61,356 nt of DNA from positions 1 to 61,356 of the forward strand of contig PBOJ01000069.1 in assembly GCA_002724315.1 (NCBI GenBank), read 5' to 3'. The position numbers and the translations under genes were made by a program. This DNA comes from Planctomycetaceae bacterium (lineage in GTDB: Bacteria; Planctomycetota; Planctomycetia; Planctomycetales; Planctomycetaceae). Below the pieces are notes generated by a model. That model saw nothing but the letters and a program-made list of their open reading frames with translations, did no database searches and was not told the DNA's origin. The number at the start of each line of letters is the position of its first letter. The stretch's first letter is position 1. Shown here piece by piece: positions 8,984 to 18,708 of the stretch.

Positions 8984-9550
8984 ATGCCGCCTGGCCATTA
9001 CCTGGTGATTGACCTCGAAGCCACGTGCTGCGACCGCGGCACGATCGAGCGTGAGGAAAGCGAGATCATCGAGATCGGCGCGGTGATGGTCAACGCCGAC
9101 ACTCTCGTGGCCGTCGACGAGTTCTCGACATTTGTCCGGCCGGTTCACCACCCGGCGCTGACGGAATTCTGCACCAACCTGACCAGCATCCGGCAGGAAG
9201 ATGTCGACCAGGCCCCGGAGTTGCGAGAGGCATTCAGAAAACTGGTCGCGTGGGCCGAACAATATACCGACCACCTTTTCTGCTCCTGGGGTGACTACGA
9301 TCGGAATCAAATCGGACGGGAATGTCGCAACAAACGAATCGGTCGCCCGTTCTCTGCCGGTCACCGAAACCTGAAACAGGCGTTCTCCGAAAGGTTGGAG
9401 AGCGACCGGCGATTCGGGATGGCCGCCGCGCTCAAGGAGGTCGGCCTCGAACTCAGAGGAACCCACCACCGAGGCATCGACGACGCTCGCAACATCGCAC
9501 GGTTGTTGCCGTTCATCGTCGGCGAGAGTGAACCGGAAACCCCGGACTGA
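8984..9550 (+). CDS. DEDDh 3'-5' exonuclease, ERI-1/KapD-like
   Basis: A 188-residue single-domain nuclease beginning at ATG 8984. Exo I is visible as DLEATC, Exo II around FCSWGDYDRNQI, and Exo III as HHRGIDDARN, giving the four acidic residues plus the histidine of the DEDDh class. The opening MPPGHYLVIDLEATCCDRG and the central TSIRQEDVDQAP are typical of the 3'hExo/ERI-1/KapD branch, which in eukaryotes trims small RNA and 5.8S rRNA ends. The bacterial function is not settled, but structured RNA 3' ends are the likely substrate. It lies 59 bp after the DUF1501 gene and 39 bp before the kinase gene. Confidence 0.9.
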   Translation: MPPGHYLVIDLEATCCDRGTIEREESEIIEIGAVMVNADTLVAVDEFSTFVRPVHHPALTEFCTNLTSIRQEDVDQAPELREAFRKLVAWAEQYTDHLFCSWGDYDRNQIGRECRNKRIGRPFSAGHRNLKQAFSERLESDRRFGMAAALKEVGLELRGTHHRGIDDARNIARLLPFIVGESEPETPD

Positions 9551-9589
9551 ACACTCTCGGACGAGTCGGATTCCTGCCCCTCGCGGCTG

Positions 9590-12500
9590 GTGATAGAATC
9601 GTCTGACAATTTTCAGGCTCCAACGGGACACGGCGCGGTGTCAAACGGTCACGACGAGCAAATCGACCAGGAACATCGAGCAGAATCCTCCCCACCCCCG
9701 GATTCTCCCCAGGCGGCAGACCCCGAAACCGACGCCGCAGCTGCCGCTGATCAGACGTTCGTTTACACGGACGCCGCAGACACCAGTGCCGAGAATTCGG
9801 AAATCCTGGACCGGTTTGCCGGAACGGTGGTTCCCGGAGACGGTGACCTTTTCAGCGCGTTACCCGGATCAAGCCTGAAGCCGCCGGAGAACACCGGGGC
9901 GTCCGGGTCGACAACCGATTCCGTCTCCCGGTCGGGCTCCCTTCGTCCACGCAACATCCAGGCATCCGAGGAACTTGTCGAAGAGTTGTCCGGATCGTCC
10001 TCGGACGACCAGGAACTGGACTACGTGGTCCTGGACGAACTCGGCGAGGGTGGCATGGGCACAGTGCACCTGGCTCGCCAAGTCGCCCTGGGACGAAATG
10101 TCGCCCTCAAGCAGATTCACCGGAAGTCGGGCCGCGATCAGTCGGTCCGCGACGAATTCCTGATGGAAGCGGTGCTGACGGGAAAACTCGAGCACCCGAA
10201 CATCGTTCCGGTTTACGAAGTCGGAGAATCTCCCGGCGGCGAACTGTTCTACTCGATGAAGAACATCCAGGGACAGCCGTGGGATGATCTGATCGGAACC
10301 CACACACTCGACGAGAACCTCTCGATCCTGATCGATGTCTGTGATGCGGTGGCCTTTGCGCATGCCGAAGGTGTGATTCACCGGGACCTGAAGCCGCAAA
10401 ACATCATGATCGGAGGATTTGGCGAGGTCCTGGTACTCGACTGGGGAATGGCAGTCCTGGCAACCGCCGACGAAGACGTGATGACCTCGGCCGGCGGCAC
10501 CCCGTCGTACATGGCTCCCGAGATGGTCAATCCTCCGTACTGTGTGGGCCCCCGCAGTGACGTCTATCTCCTGGGGGGGATCCTGTTCCGGTTGCTGACC
10601 GGCAGGACCCCACACGACGGCGAGTCGGCAATCGAATGTCTGAAATCGGCTTCGAGGAACGAGATCGTCGATCCTGACGCCGATCGGCAGCGGGAACTGG
10701 ACCCGTCGGGAGAATTGCTGGGCGTCGCGTTGCGGGCGATGAAGACGCTGCCGGAAGACCGCTACCAGACGGTCCAGGAATTTCAGCAGTCCGTTCGAGA
10801 TTTCGAGTCGCACCGCGAGAGTCTCCAGGTATGTGCCACCGCGGAAGAGGCCCTGGTTGCGGCCGGTGAGACAGGGGAATACAGCGGCTTCTCGCGTGCG
10901 GTGTTTGGCTTCGAGCAGGCGCTGGCACTCTGGGATGGAAACCAGCGAGCTCGGGACACCATGACCGAGGCCCGACTGGCGTACGCCGCCTGTGCGGAGG
11001 CCCGAGAGGATTACGACCTGGCCTTGTCGCTGCTGAACGAACTCGGCGGTGACAATCGGGAAATGCGCGATCGCCTGGTCGCGGCGAAGGACAAGCGGGA
11101 TGCCCGCCAACGACAGGTCCGGCAACTGAGGCGTCTGCTGGTGAGTGCCGGCGTGGCGATCCTGGTCCTTGTCAGTGCGGCGGCAGTCTGGATCAACCGT
11201 GAACGTCAGATCTCGGTCAGGAACGAGCAGATCGCCCTGGAGAATCTCAGGACCTCCGAACGCAACGCGTACAACTCCGACATGCTGCTGGCACAACAGC
11301 ACTGGGAAGACGCGGACGTCCACTATCTCGAAGACCTGCTCGACCGCTACAAGGACCACGATGACCTCACCCAGTTCGAATGGGGCTACTGGAGACGGAT
11401 GATCAGCAGCGACCTGCTGACAATCCGGGGCCACGCCAGCCGAGTGCGGCGGGTTGAATTCAGCCCCGACGGGAAACAAATTGTCAGCGCCAGCGTCGAC
11501 AACGTGCTGAAGACCTCCGACGCCTCCACCGGCGAGACCCTCGTGACATTCGCCGGACACGACGGACCGGACGGTTGCTGGTGCGCCGGTTTCAGCCCCG
11601 ATGGGAAACGAATCGTCAGTGGCGGCGTGGACCGCCTGGTGAAAGTCTGGAACGCGGCAACCGGTCAAGAAACACTCACTCTCAAGGGACACACCGGGTT
11701 CATCACCGCTGTGTGTTTCAGCCCCGACGGCAAACGGATTCTCAGCGGCAGCTCCGACACGTCGCTGAAGATCTGGAACGCCTCCACCGGGGAACCAGAA
11801 CTGACCTTCGGAGGACACGGCAGCCCGGTGACCAGTGCCGAATTCAGCGAAGATGGACAGTCGATCGTCAGTGGCGGAGCCCGGACCGTGATCATCTGGG
11901 ACGCCGAAACCGGCCAGTCCCAGTCCGTCTTTGAAGAACACACCGGTTATGTCACCGCGGTCGCGTTCAGCCCGGACGGGAAACAGGTGGTCAGCGGCAG
12001 CGTCGACCGGACCGTGAGAGTGTGGGACATCTCGAGCGGCCGAGCCAGCCTGACGCTCGAGGGGCATCCCGGCGGACTGTGGGCCGTCGATTTCGGTCCC
12101 GACGGAAAGCAAGTCGCCAGTGGTGACGACCAGAACATCGTGAAACTGTGGGACATTGCCACCGGCCAGGAGACACTCACCATCAGGGGACATTCCGGTC
12201 CGGTCACGAGCCTGGATTTCAGCCCCGACGGCAAGCGAATCGTCAGTTGCAGCGCCGACACCCTGGTCAAGGTCTGGGATGCGACGACCGGACAGGACGC
12301 CGTCTCGCTCGGTAACCACACCGGGCCGGTGACGAGTTCGATTTTCAGTCCTGATGGACAACACCTGGTCAGCGGCGGCGAGGACGGAACGCTGAAGGTG
12401 TTGGATGCCGCTGTCGGCAGCACACGATTCACGATCAAGGGGCATTCCCGGGCGGTGACCGGGCTGAGTTTCAGTCCCGACGGCAGCCAGTTTGTCAGCA

Positions 12501-13174
12501 GTAGCGAGGACCGGACCCTGCGACTGTGGAACATCTCCACGGGCGAGGCACTGAAGACGCTCGACGGCCATTCCAGTCCGATCACCTGTGTGAATTTCAG
12601 CCCCAACGGCAAACAATTACTCAGCACCAGCAGCAGGACGATCAAGATCTGGGACCTGTCCAGCGGGCAGGCCACTCACACGTTCAAGGGACATTCCAGT
12701 CGGATCAGGAGTGCCGCGTTCAATCCGGACGGCAATCGGATCGTCAGCGGCAGCATGGACAACACGCTGAAATTGTGGGACGCAACGACCGGAAAGGAAC
12801 TCCGGACGTTCACCGGCCACACCGATGCGGTCTGGAGCGTGTGTTTCAGTCCGGATGGACGGCAGATCGCCAGCGGCAGTTTCGATCAGACGCTGAAGGT
12901 CTGGGACGCCGACACCGGGGACTTGATCTTCACTCTGAAGGGACATTCCGGTTTCGTCCGGAGCGTCGTTTTCAGCCCCAACGGTCAACGAATCGTCAGC
13001 GGTAGCGATGACGGGACCGTGAAGCTCTGGGACACACCGACCGGCCAGACATCACTCACCCTCAACGGACACACCGGGCCTGTTCTGAGCGTGGGTTTCG
13101 GCCCCGAGGGGTGGCGGATCGTCAGCAGCGGCGAAGACAGATCCCTGAAGGTCTGGGATGCATCCTCCGACTAG
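9590..13174 (+). CDS. Ser/Thr protein kinase with transmembrane segment and 14 WD40 repeats
   Basis: A 1194-residue protein from a GTG at 9590 (a GTG at 9638 is a possible later start). An acidic Ser/Pro-rich leader (1-140) is followed by a kinase domain (about 144-410): glycine loop GEGGMG, catalytic Lys in VALKQI (174), HRDLKPQN (264-271), and DWG in place of DFG (284-286), a common planctomycete variant. A linker with possible TPR-like helices leads to one membrane span (RRLLVSAGVAILVLVSAAAV, about 516-535). The rest is an uninterrupted run of 14 WD40 repeats, countable by their GH and FSPDGK motifs, enough for two seven-bladed propellers outside the membrane. It is probably a receptor kinase; ligand and target are unknown. 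Confidence 0.92.
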   Translation: MIESSDNFQAPTGHGAVSNGHDEQIDQEHRAESSPPPDSPQAADPETDAAAAADQTFVYTDAADTSAENSEILDRFAGTVVPGDGDLFSALPGSSLKPPENTGASGSTTDSVSRSGSLRPRNIQASEELVEELSGSSSDDQELDYVVLDELGEGGMGTVHLARQVALGRNVALKQIHRKSGRDQSVRDEFLMEAVLTGKLEHPNIVPVYEVGESPGGELFYSMKNIQGQPWDDLIGTHTLDENLSILIDVCDAVAFAHAEGVIHRDLKPQNIMIGGFGEVLVLDWGMAVLATADEDVMTSAGGTPSYMAPEMVNPPYCVGPRSDVYLLGGILFRLLTGRTPHDGESAIECLKSASRNEIVDPDADRQRELDPSGELLGVALRAMKTLPEDRYQTVQEFQQSVRDFESHRESLQVCATAEEALVAAGETGEYSGFSRAVFGFEQALALWDGNQRARDTMTEARLAYAACAEAREDYDLALSLLNELGGDNREMRDRLVAAKDKRDARQRQVRQLRRLLVSAGVAILVLVSAAAVWINRERQISVRNEQIALENLRTSERNAYNSDMLLAQQHWEDADVHYLEDLLDRYKDHDDLTQFEWGYWRRMISSDLLTIRGHASRVRRVEFSPDGKQIVSASVDNVLKTSDASTGETLVTFAGHDGPDGCWCAGFSPDGKRIVSGGVDRLVKVWNAATGQETLTLKGHTGFITAVCFSPDGKRILSGSSDTSLKIWNASTGEPELTFGGHGSPVTSAEFSEDGQSIVSGGARTVIIWDAETGQSQSVFEEHTGYVTAVAFSPDGKQVVSGSVDRTVRVWDISSGRASLTLEGHPGGLWAVDFGPDGKQVASGDDQNIVKLWDIATGQETLTIRGHSGPVTSLDFSPDGKRIVSCSADTLVKVWDATTGQDAVSLGNHTGPVTSSIFSPDGQHLVSGGEDGTLKVLDAAVGSTRFTIKGHSRAVTGLSFSPDGSQFVSSSEDRTLRLWNISTGEALKTLDGHSSPITCVNFSPNGKQLLSTSSRTIKIWDLSSGQATHTFKGHSSRIRSAAFNPDGNRIVSGSMDNTLKLWDATTGKELRTFTGHTDAVWSVCFSPDGRQIASGSFDQTLKVWDADTGDLIFTLKGHSGFVRSVVFSPNGQRIVSGSDDGTVKLWDTPTGQTSLTLNGHTGPVLSVGFGPEGWRIVSSGEDRSLKVWDASSD

Positions 13175-13253
13175 ACGGTGTAGGGTCCACGTTCAGGCGA
13201 CGACCGCACGCAAACGCCCGTCGACCTCACGAACTGTGACCGGGAACTCAAAG

Positions 13254-13856
13254 ATGATCAGCAGGCTGATGACACTCGTGACAATCTGCATCACAGCCGC
13301 AGGCTGTGGTGACGGAGAACCCAAACCTCCGTCAACGGCACCCGTCACCACACAGACGTCGGCAACCGACGACCAGACGGCCAAGGGGACAGAACAGGAG
13401 GTCTCCGCACCCGATATTGAACTTGGCACCGCCGCGGCCGAGGGAGACCTGGAGGCCATTCGTCAACACATTGCCGCCGGCAGCGACCTGGACAAAGACA
13501 GTCCCCTTGTTACCGCGACGGTTTTCGGCAACATCGAAGCGGTCAAGCTGCTCATCAACGCCGGAGCCGACCTGAACGCCCAGGACGCCCAGGGTTCCAC
13601 ACCTGTTTTCGTCGCCGCATTTTTCTGCCGACCGGAAATCCTCAAGCTGCTCCTCGAGAAAGGAGCCGACCAGAGCATCCCCAACAAGGAGGGCCGGACA
13701 CCATCGGAGGTTGTGCAGGCACCCTTTGCACTGGTGAAACCGGCCTACGAGTACATCGGACGTCAATTGGCTCCGCTGGGTCTGAGACTGGACCACGAGC
13801 GTCTGAAAAAAGTCCGGCCGATGATGGTCGAAATCCTCAACGCGGCAGAAAAGTAG
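13254..13856 (+). CDS. Ankyrin-repeat lipoprotein
   Basis: About 200 residues. The ATG at 13254 opens into a lipoprotein signal (MISRLMTLVTICITAAGC) with the lipobox cysteine at about residue 18. After a Thr/Pro-rich linker there are two to three ankyrin repeats, seen as AAAEGDLEAIRQHIAAGSDL, then IEAVKLLINAGADLNAQD, then GSTPVFVAAFFCRPEILKLL. Ankyrin repeats mediate protein contacts; a role at the periplasmic face of a membrane is inferred. It lies about 80 bp after the kinase and may belong to the same transcript. Confidence 0.85.
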   Translation: MISRLMTLVTICITAAGCGDGEPKPPSTAPVTTQTSATDDQTAKGTEQEVSAPDIELGTAAAEGDLEAIRQHIAAGSDLDKDSPLVTATVFGNIEAVKLLINAGADLNAQDAQGSTPVFVAAFFCRPEILKLLLEKGADQSIPNKEGRTPSEVVQAPFALVKPAYEYIGRQLAPLGLRLDHERLKKVRPMMVEILNAAEK

Positions 13857-13988
13857 CGTCACGGATCCGACCCGGAAAACGTCGCGAAAATCCGTCCGGA
13901 ACGAACAACGTCCGGGACACCAATGCGAGCATAGCCGCCGGGAAACAAAATCAACAAAGCCGATCAGCAATTTCCCACAGGCCAACGC

Positions 13989-14018
13989 AAAAAGCCGAGG
14001 CAAACCGCCTCGGCTTTC
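13989..14018 (-). terminator. Rho-independent terminator after the initiator tRNA
   Basis: A 10-bp perfect stem (AAAGCCGAGG at 13991-14000 with CCTCGGCTTT at 14008-14017) and a 7-base loop. Read on the minus strand it ends in TTTTTGC, so it fits termination of the tRNA transcript 40 bp upstream. It may also stop readthrough from the ankyrin gene on the plus strand, where only a short T tract follows. Confidence 0.8.
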
Positions 14019-14058
14019 TGTCATCCCCGTGCGGATCCGTCTGATCCCGGGAATCGAG

Positions 14059-14132
<74 letters not shown>

Positions 14133-14210
14133 CCATTTCCGGATCCGGTTGTCCGGGCGTTCTATTGTATCGGATCACGATCTTCGGTCCAGCCACCAGA
14201 TCACGGATTC

Positions 14211-14610
14211 TCAGCCACCGGTTATTCCAATCGGTCGTCGGGCATCGACCCACAACCAACTGGCCGCGTTCAAAAAGAAGATCCCGGCGAACACCGGCAA
14301 CACCGCCTCCCAGCCACTCATCCGCACCACCTCCGGCACCAATAGTGGGCAGATCACCGCACCCACACACCCGGTCGCCAAGACGCCCCATCGGGATCTG
14401 CATCATCGAGTAGCCCAGCACGAAGCTGGCCAGCACCCATCCCGCCTCGCGATCGCTGATACCGATCTCGCTCTGCAACTCCTGGACCACGTTGGAAATC
14501 ACCACGCGGTCCAGGTAAGCGATCACCGCAGCAGCCGAGAGCAACACGGCGACGCCCCAGCGAACACGTATCGGCCGATCGATCGCTGGATCAGTCTGTC
14601 GGGATGTCAC
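14211..14610 (-). pseudogene. MFS transporter remnant with internal deletion and frameshift
   Basis: From the ATG ending at 14610 about 80 residues match the start of a major facilitator transporter: TM1 (VLLSAAAVIAYLDRVVISNV), TM2 (WVLASFVLGYSMMQIP), and the loop motif MGRLGDR. The frame then loses sense. In the +1 frame the next codons read ATGCVGAVICPLLVPEVV, then FAGIFFLNAASWLWVDARRPI and a stop at 14211, which looks like the last two membrane spans and tail of the same kind of protein. The middle (about 8 spans, near 850-900 bp) is missing. The junction lies near 14371-14385. Transport function must be lost. Confidence 0.75.
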
Positions 14611-14623
14611 CGCTCGCTCGATA

Positions 14624-16015
14624 TCAGAACTCGGCGCTTTTCGGAGTCCGCGGAAACGGAATGCAATCGCGGATGTTGGTCATCCCGGTGATCAACTGCA
14701 CCATCCGCTCGAAGCCCAGGCCAAAACCACTGTGCGGAACACTGCCGTAACGCCTGAGGTCGACATACCACCAGTAGTCCTCGGGCTCCATCCCGCACTC
14801 GGTGATCCGCTCCAGCAACACGTCCAACCGATCCTCTCGCTGGCTTCCACCGATGATCTCGCCGACGCGCGGTACCAGCACGTCCATTGCTCGCACCGTC
14901 TTTCCGTCATCGTTGCACCGCATGTAGAACGGCTTGATCGTCCGGGGATAGTCGAACAGGATCACCGGCTGGCCAAAGTGCTCCTCGGTCAGGAACCGCT
15001 CATGCTCGCTCTGCAGGTCACGGCCCCACTCAACCGGGTACTCCCATTCGCGACCCGCACCCTCCAGGATCTCCACCGCCTCGGTGTAAGGCAGCCGGAT
15101 GAACTCGTTGTCGGTGATATTGGACAGCGTTGCCAGGACCGTGTCATCAATCCGCTTGTTGAAAAACTCCATGTCCTCACCGCACCGTTCCAGCACGTCG
15201 CCCACGATCGAGCGAATGAACGATTCGGCCAAGTCCATGTTGTCAGGCAACTCATAAAACGGCATCTCCGGCTCGACCATCCAGAACTCGGCCAGGTGCC
15301 GTGACGTGTTGGAGTTCTCGGCGCGGAAAGTCGGTCCGAAGGTGTAACAATCTCCCACGCTGGTGGCGTAGATCTCGGCCTCCAGCTGTCCGCTGACCGT
15401 CAACGACGCCTGCCGGCCAAAGAAGTCCTGCCCGTAATCGATCTCGGTCTGTACCTGGGCCAGTCGCTGAAGATTCAACGTCGTCACCTGGAACATCTCA
15501 CCAGCTCCCTCGCAGTCGCTGGTGGTGATGATCGGCGTGTGGATGTAGACGAATCCCCGATCCTGGAAGAACCTGTGAATCGCCGCCGACAGCGCATTGC
15601 GGACACGGGCGATCGCCCCGAATGTGTTCGTGCGAGGCCGGAGATGAGCGATCTCACGGAGAAATTCGAAGCTGTGCCGCTTCTTCTGCAACGGGTAGTT
15701 CTCGGCGTCGGCCTCGCCGATCACCTCCAGCGACTCGACGCCCAGTTCGACCCGCTGCCCCTTGCCCGGCGATTCCTTGAGCGTCCCCGAAACACGCAGG
15801 CTGGCCCCGGTGGTCACGCGTCCGACGGCATCATCCCAACCGTCCAGGTCACCCGGGACGACAAGTTGCAGGTTCGAAAGGCAACTGCCGTCGTTGAGTT
15901 CCACGAACGACAGGCCCGCCTTCGAATCACGGCGGGTCCTCACCCAGCCGCAAACCTCCTGCGACTCGCCAGGTTGCCCGTCGGCGAGAATCTGCACGAT
16001 CCGTCGTGTCGCCAT
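14624..16015 (-). CDS. asnS: Asparaginyl-tRNA synthetase
   Basis: A 463-residue class IIb aminoacyl-tRNA synthetase, the usual length for AsnRS. The N-terminal OB-fold anticodon-binding domain covers about residues 1-110 ([20 protein letters not shown]). Class II motif 1 appears around [16 protein letters not shown], motif 2 as [21 protein letters not shown], and motif 3 as [11 protein letters not shown] near the C-terminus. The NTSRH/EFWM signature favours AsnRS over AspRS. It charges tRNA-Asn for translation in the cytosol. The MFS remnant follows 13 bp downstream. Confidence 0.97.
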   Translation of the reverse strand: MATRRIVQILADGQPGESQEVCGWVRTRRDSKAGLSFVELNDGSCLSNLQLVVPGDLDGWDDAVGRVTTGASLRVSGTLKESPGKGQRVELGVESLEVIGEADAENYPLQKKRHSFEFLREIAHLRPRTNTFGAIARVRNALSAAIHRFFQDRGFVYIHTPIITTSDCEGAGEMFQVTTLNLQRLAQVQTEIDYGQDFFGRQASLTVSGQLEAEIYATSVGDCYTFGPTFRAENSNTSRHLAEFWMVEPEMPFYELPDNMDLAESFIRSIVGDVLERCGEDMEFFNKRIDDTVLATLSNITDNEFIRLPYTEAVEILEGAGREWEYPVEWGRDLQSEHERFLTEEHFGQPVILFDYPRTIKPFYMRCNDDGKTVRAMDVLVPRVGEIIGGSQREDRLDVLLERITECGMEPEDYWWYVDLRRYGSVPHSGFGLGFERMVQLITGMTNIRDCIPFPRTPKSAEF

Positions 16016-16111
16016 CTGGTCGATCCACAGTCTGGGCCAGCCGGTCGCCGTTCACACGGCGTCCCGGTGGCTGTCCGAGATCATCGCGGTCGCCGTCGGA
16101 CTCAATGCCGA

Positions 16112-17197
16112 CTACTTGGGAAACGACTTCGGCGGCTTGATGTGCTGCCAGCCTTCACCCGAAAGTGCCTTGAGAAAGGCGACCAGGTCCTTCTTGTCCT
16201 GCTTGGTCAGCTTCAACGGCTTCAAGCGACTATCGAGGTTGGGATTCTTGATCCCTCCCTTGTCATAGTGCTCGACCACCTGTTCGAGCGTCTTGAATCG
16301 ACCGTCGTGCATGTACGGTCCGGTGTGCTCGATCTCGCGCAACGTCGGTGTTTTGAACGACCCCTTGTCGGAAGCCTTGCCGGTGACCACGAACCGCCCG
16401 AGGTCAGGCTTCGGCTTGTCCATCCCGATGCCGATGTTCTCGAACGAGCCATCGGTGAAATTGAACCCCAGGTGGCAACTGTCACAGGCCGCCTTCTTGA
16501 AGAAGACATTGAATCCACGGGCCTGCGACGCGTTGAGGGCCTTCTTGTCTCCATTGACATACTGGTCATAGGGCGAGTTGCCCGAGAGCACTGTGCGTTC
16601 AAACGTGGCGATGGCCTTGCCGACATGGTCGATCGTGAAGTCCCGACTCCCGAAGACCTTGGCGAAGCGATTGCGGTAACCCTTGATTTTCTTCAGGCGG
16701 GCGACGACCGCACCGTGGGCGGCCTTCTCGCTTTTGAGATTTGTCATCTCGATCGGGTTGGCAATCGGTCCCACGGCCTGAGCTTCCAGCGAGGGAGCCC
16801 GACCGTCCCAGAACTGTCGGGTCGAATAGGCCCGGTTGATCACCGTCGGAGCACTGCGGCCACCCTTCTGGCCATTGATTCCCGTCGAGACCGGGGCACC
16901 ATCGGTGTAACCCTTGGACGGAGCATGGCAGGATGCACAGGCCACCGTGTTGTCGGTGCTGAGCCGCTTGTCGAAATACAACAAGCGACCCAGTTCGACC
17001 TTCGCCGACGAGTAAGGGTTGTCCTCGGGGAAAAACACGGGCGGCAACCCGAAGGGAACATCCGGCTCCTCTTCAGCATCGGCCGCCACCGCCGGTTGCA
17101 TCACAGCCTCCGGCACGGACATCGACCCGACGAACAATGCCACCAAACACAACAGGGGAACAACAACCCCCGTCACCCCACGCGACGAATTCTTCAT
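16112..17197 (-). CDS. Di-haem cytochrome c peroxidase / MauG family
   Basis: A 361-residue exported protein; the ATG ending at 17197 begins the signal peptide (MKNSSRGVTG and a hydrophobic core). Two haem c sites are present: CASCH (87-91), followed by GRSAPTVINRAYSTRQFWDG, and CDSCH in the second half, followed by FNFTDGSFENIGIG and GSFKTPTLREIEHTGPYMHDG. This is the standard layout of bacterial di-haem peroxidases, which reduce peroxide or oxidise a protein substrate in the periplasm. The neighbour at 17298, transcribed in the same direction just upstream, is a small secreted Cys/His protein and may be a partner. Confidence 0.93.
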   Translation of the reverse strand: MKNSSRGVTGVVVPLLCLVALFVGSMSVPEAVMQPAVAADAEEEPDVPFGLPPVFFPEDNPYSSAKVELGRLLYFDKRLSTDNTVACASCHAPSKGYTDGAPVSTGINGQKGGRSAPTVINRAYSTRQFWDGRAPSLEAQAVGPIANPIEMTNLKSEKAAHGAVVARLKKIKGYRNRFAKVFGSRDFTIDHVGKAIATFERTVLSGNSPYDQYVNGDKKALNASQARGFNVFFKKAACDSCHLGFNFTDGSFENIGIGMDKPKPDLGRFVVTGKASDKGSFKTPTLREIEHTGPYMHDGRFKTLEQVVEHYDKGGIKNPNLDSRLKPLKLTKQDKKDLVAFLKALSGEGWQHIKPPKSFPK

Positions 17198-17297
17198 CGC
17201 CCCATTCTCTCCGGAAACCGAACCACGCAATCACCACGACCGCCGGCCGGTTTTCTCCAGCCGACGGCAAACAACTCTTGAGGCCAATCGCAGAAGA

Positions 17298-17846
17298 CTA
17301 CTTCTTCTTGACCGTACCCTGGACGTAGATGGCCTTCTGGCCTTCGACTTCCGAATAGGTTCCGTTGACCCGAACGACATGGGCCATGTGCGCGATCGCC
17401 TGCTTGCGGAAGGACGTCAGGCCGTCACGACGCGAGTTGTGCTCTTCGTCGATCAGCAGGTAGATCGAACCGTCCTTGGCCAACAGCCCGATCGGCTGGC
17501 CGGCGGCGGCGCACTTCTGGCCACAACCACGGTGCTTGTCACCATGCTTGCCAACCTGCATGTAGCAGGAGTAGTCGATGATCTCGCCGACAACCGAAGC
17601 CGGCTTGCCCGAAAGCGTCTTGCCCAGGATCGAGCTCTGAACAGTCTCGACGCTCCAGGGGCGTTTCTTGGTGACCTTCTTGCCGATCTCGGCCGAGGGC
17701 TTGTCGTAGCTGCCCGCGGTCGGTCCGGACCAGTCGGGGAACAGGATGCCCTTGCCCTTGGCCGCGGCCAGGGAGACACCGACCAGCAGGACGGCGGCGA
17801 GGGTGGTGTTGAGCAGGCGGGTGCGCCAGTGAACTGAACGTGTCAT
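17298..17846 (-). CDS. Secreted Cys/His-rich protein of unknown function
   Basis: About 182 residues from the ATG ending at 17846, with a signal peptide (LLNTTLAAVLLVGVSLAAA). The central motif is DYSCYMQVGKHGDKHRGCG followed by QKCAAAGQPIGLL, that is C-x11-HxxC-x3-C with neighbouring histidines. This spacing would suit metal or haem binding, or a disulfide cluster. The C-terminal half looks like a small beta domain (VVRVNGTYSEVEGQKAIYVQG), reminiscent of an OB fold. Co-orientation 100 bp upstream of the di-haem peroxidase suggests a linked electron-transfer or metal role. I do not know a named family for it. Confidence 0.8.
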   Translation of the reverse strand: MTRSVHWRTRLLNTTLAAVLLVGVSLAAAKGKGILFPDWSGPTAGSYDKPSAEIGKKVTKKRPWSVETVQSSILGKTLSGKPASVVGEIIDYSCYMQVGKHGDKHRGCGQKCAAAGQPIGLLAKDGSIYLLIDEEHNSRRDGLTSFRKQAIAHMAHVVRVNGTYSEVEGQKAIYVQGTVKKK

Positions 17847-17948
17847 CGAGGTATCTCCTGCAGAAACGTGGTCCATCCGGGGAACACAAATTGTGTACGG
17901 CAAAGTGGGAAAGATAGGCCCTCCCAACCGCCCCAATATACTCGTCTC

Positions 17949-18572
17949 TCAGCCGGACTCGCAAGCGGCCGCGACTCCCGCGTCAATCAACGCCACCCGC
18001 AACGGTTCGACACCGACAAATACCGCTCCACACATGCCTTCACGTCGAGCCGCCTCGACGTTCTCAGCCAAATCGTCGACAAAAAAACACTCCTCCGCCT
18101 CACACCCGGACTCTGCGACAGCCACCCGGTAAATCTCCGGCTCGGGCTTCATCGCCCTCACCTCATAACTGAACACGCAGGCATCGAACCGTTCGAGCAC
18201 ATCCCAGTGCCGGGTGATCCATTCCACATGAGGCGGACAGGTGTTGGAGAGCACGACCAGGCGATAGCCGGCCTCCTTGAGACGATCGATAAGCGGCAGC
18301 AGGGGTTCGTTGAGCGTGAAGATGTCCGAGGCGGCACGCATCAGAGCATCCTGGTCGATCGCACAACCGGCCCGCCGTTCGAGTTCCTCCCGCACCGCTT
18401 GTGCGTCGATCTCCCCCCTCTCAAACCGCTGCTGAAGACCCGAGTCCCAAAGCCAATCCCGGATCTGCTGCCCCGTCGAACCGCTGACCTGCCCCATCGC
18501 CTCGAACATCCGGTCGTGCGAAAAGTGGACCAGGACCCGGCCCATGTCGAAAACGACACTGCGTATGGTCAT
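17949..18572 (-). CDS. HAD-superfamily hydrolase, YihX-like
   Basis: A 207-residue HAD-IA protein. Motif I is FDMGRVLVHF, with the nucleophile Asp followed by Gly at +2 instead of the second Asp, as in the YihX/epoxide-hydrolase N-terminal type branch. Motif II is VVLSNT, motif III Lys lies in AMKPEPEIY, and motif IV is FFVDDLAENV. A helical cap sits between I and II. Likely a phosphatase for a small phosphorylated metabolite such as a sugar phosphate; the substrate cannot be read from sequence. Confidence 0.88.
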   Translation of the reverse strand: MTIRSVVFDMGRVLVHFSHDRMFEAMGQVSGSTGQQIRDWLWDSGLQQRFERGEIDAQAVREELERRAGCAIDQDALMRAASDIFTLNEPLLPLIDRLKEAGYRLVVLSNTCPPHVEWITRHWDVLERFDACVFSYEVRAMKPEPEIYRVAVAESGCEAEECFFVDDLAENVEAARREGMCGAVFVGVEPLRVALIDAGVAAACESG

Positions 18573-18708
18573 CTGCCGTCTCGTTGGCGAATTGACACTC
18601 TCTTTGCAGCTATCCTAGAGTGTCAATCGTGGGGCGTCAGGCAAGTGGCGGCCCGGCCTCGAGAGAGACACCGCAAGGCCCGGAGGCGTCAAGGAGAACC
18701 GGCAGTCG

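Noticed and set aside
9869..12616. A 915-codon open frame on the minus strand
   Set aside because: It lies opposite the WD40 repeats of the kinase gene, has no recognisable domains, and reflects the repeated, high-GC codon pattern of the real gene.
15539..17281. A 580-codon plus-strand frame
   Set aside because: It is antisense to asnS and the di-haem peroxidase, both of which have full sets of family motifs.
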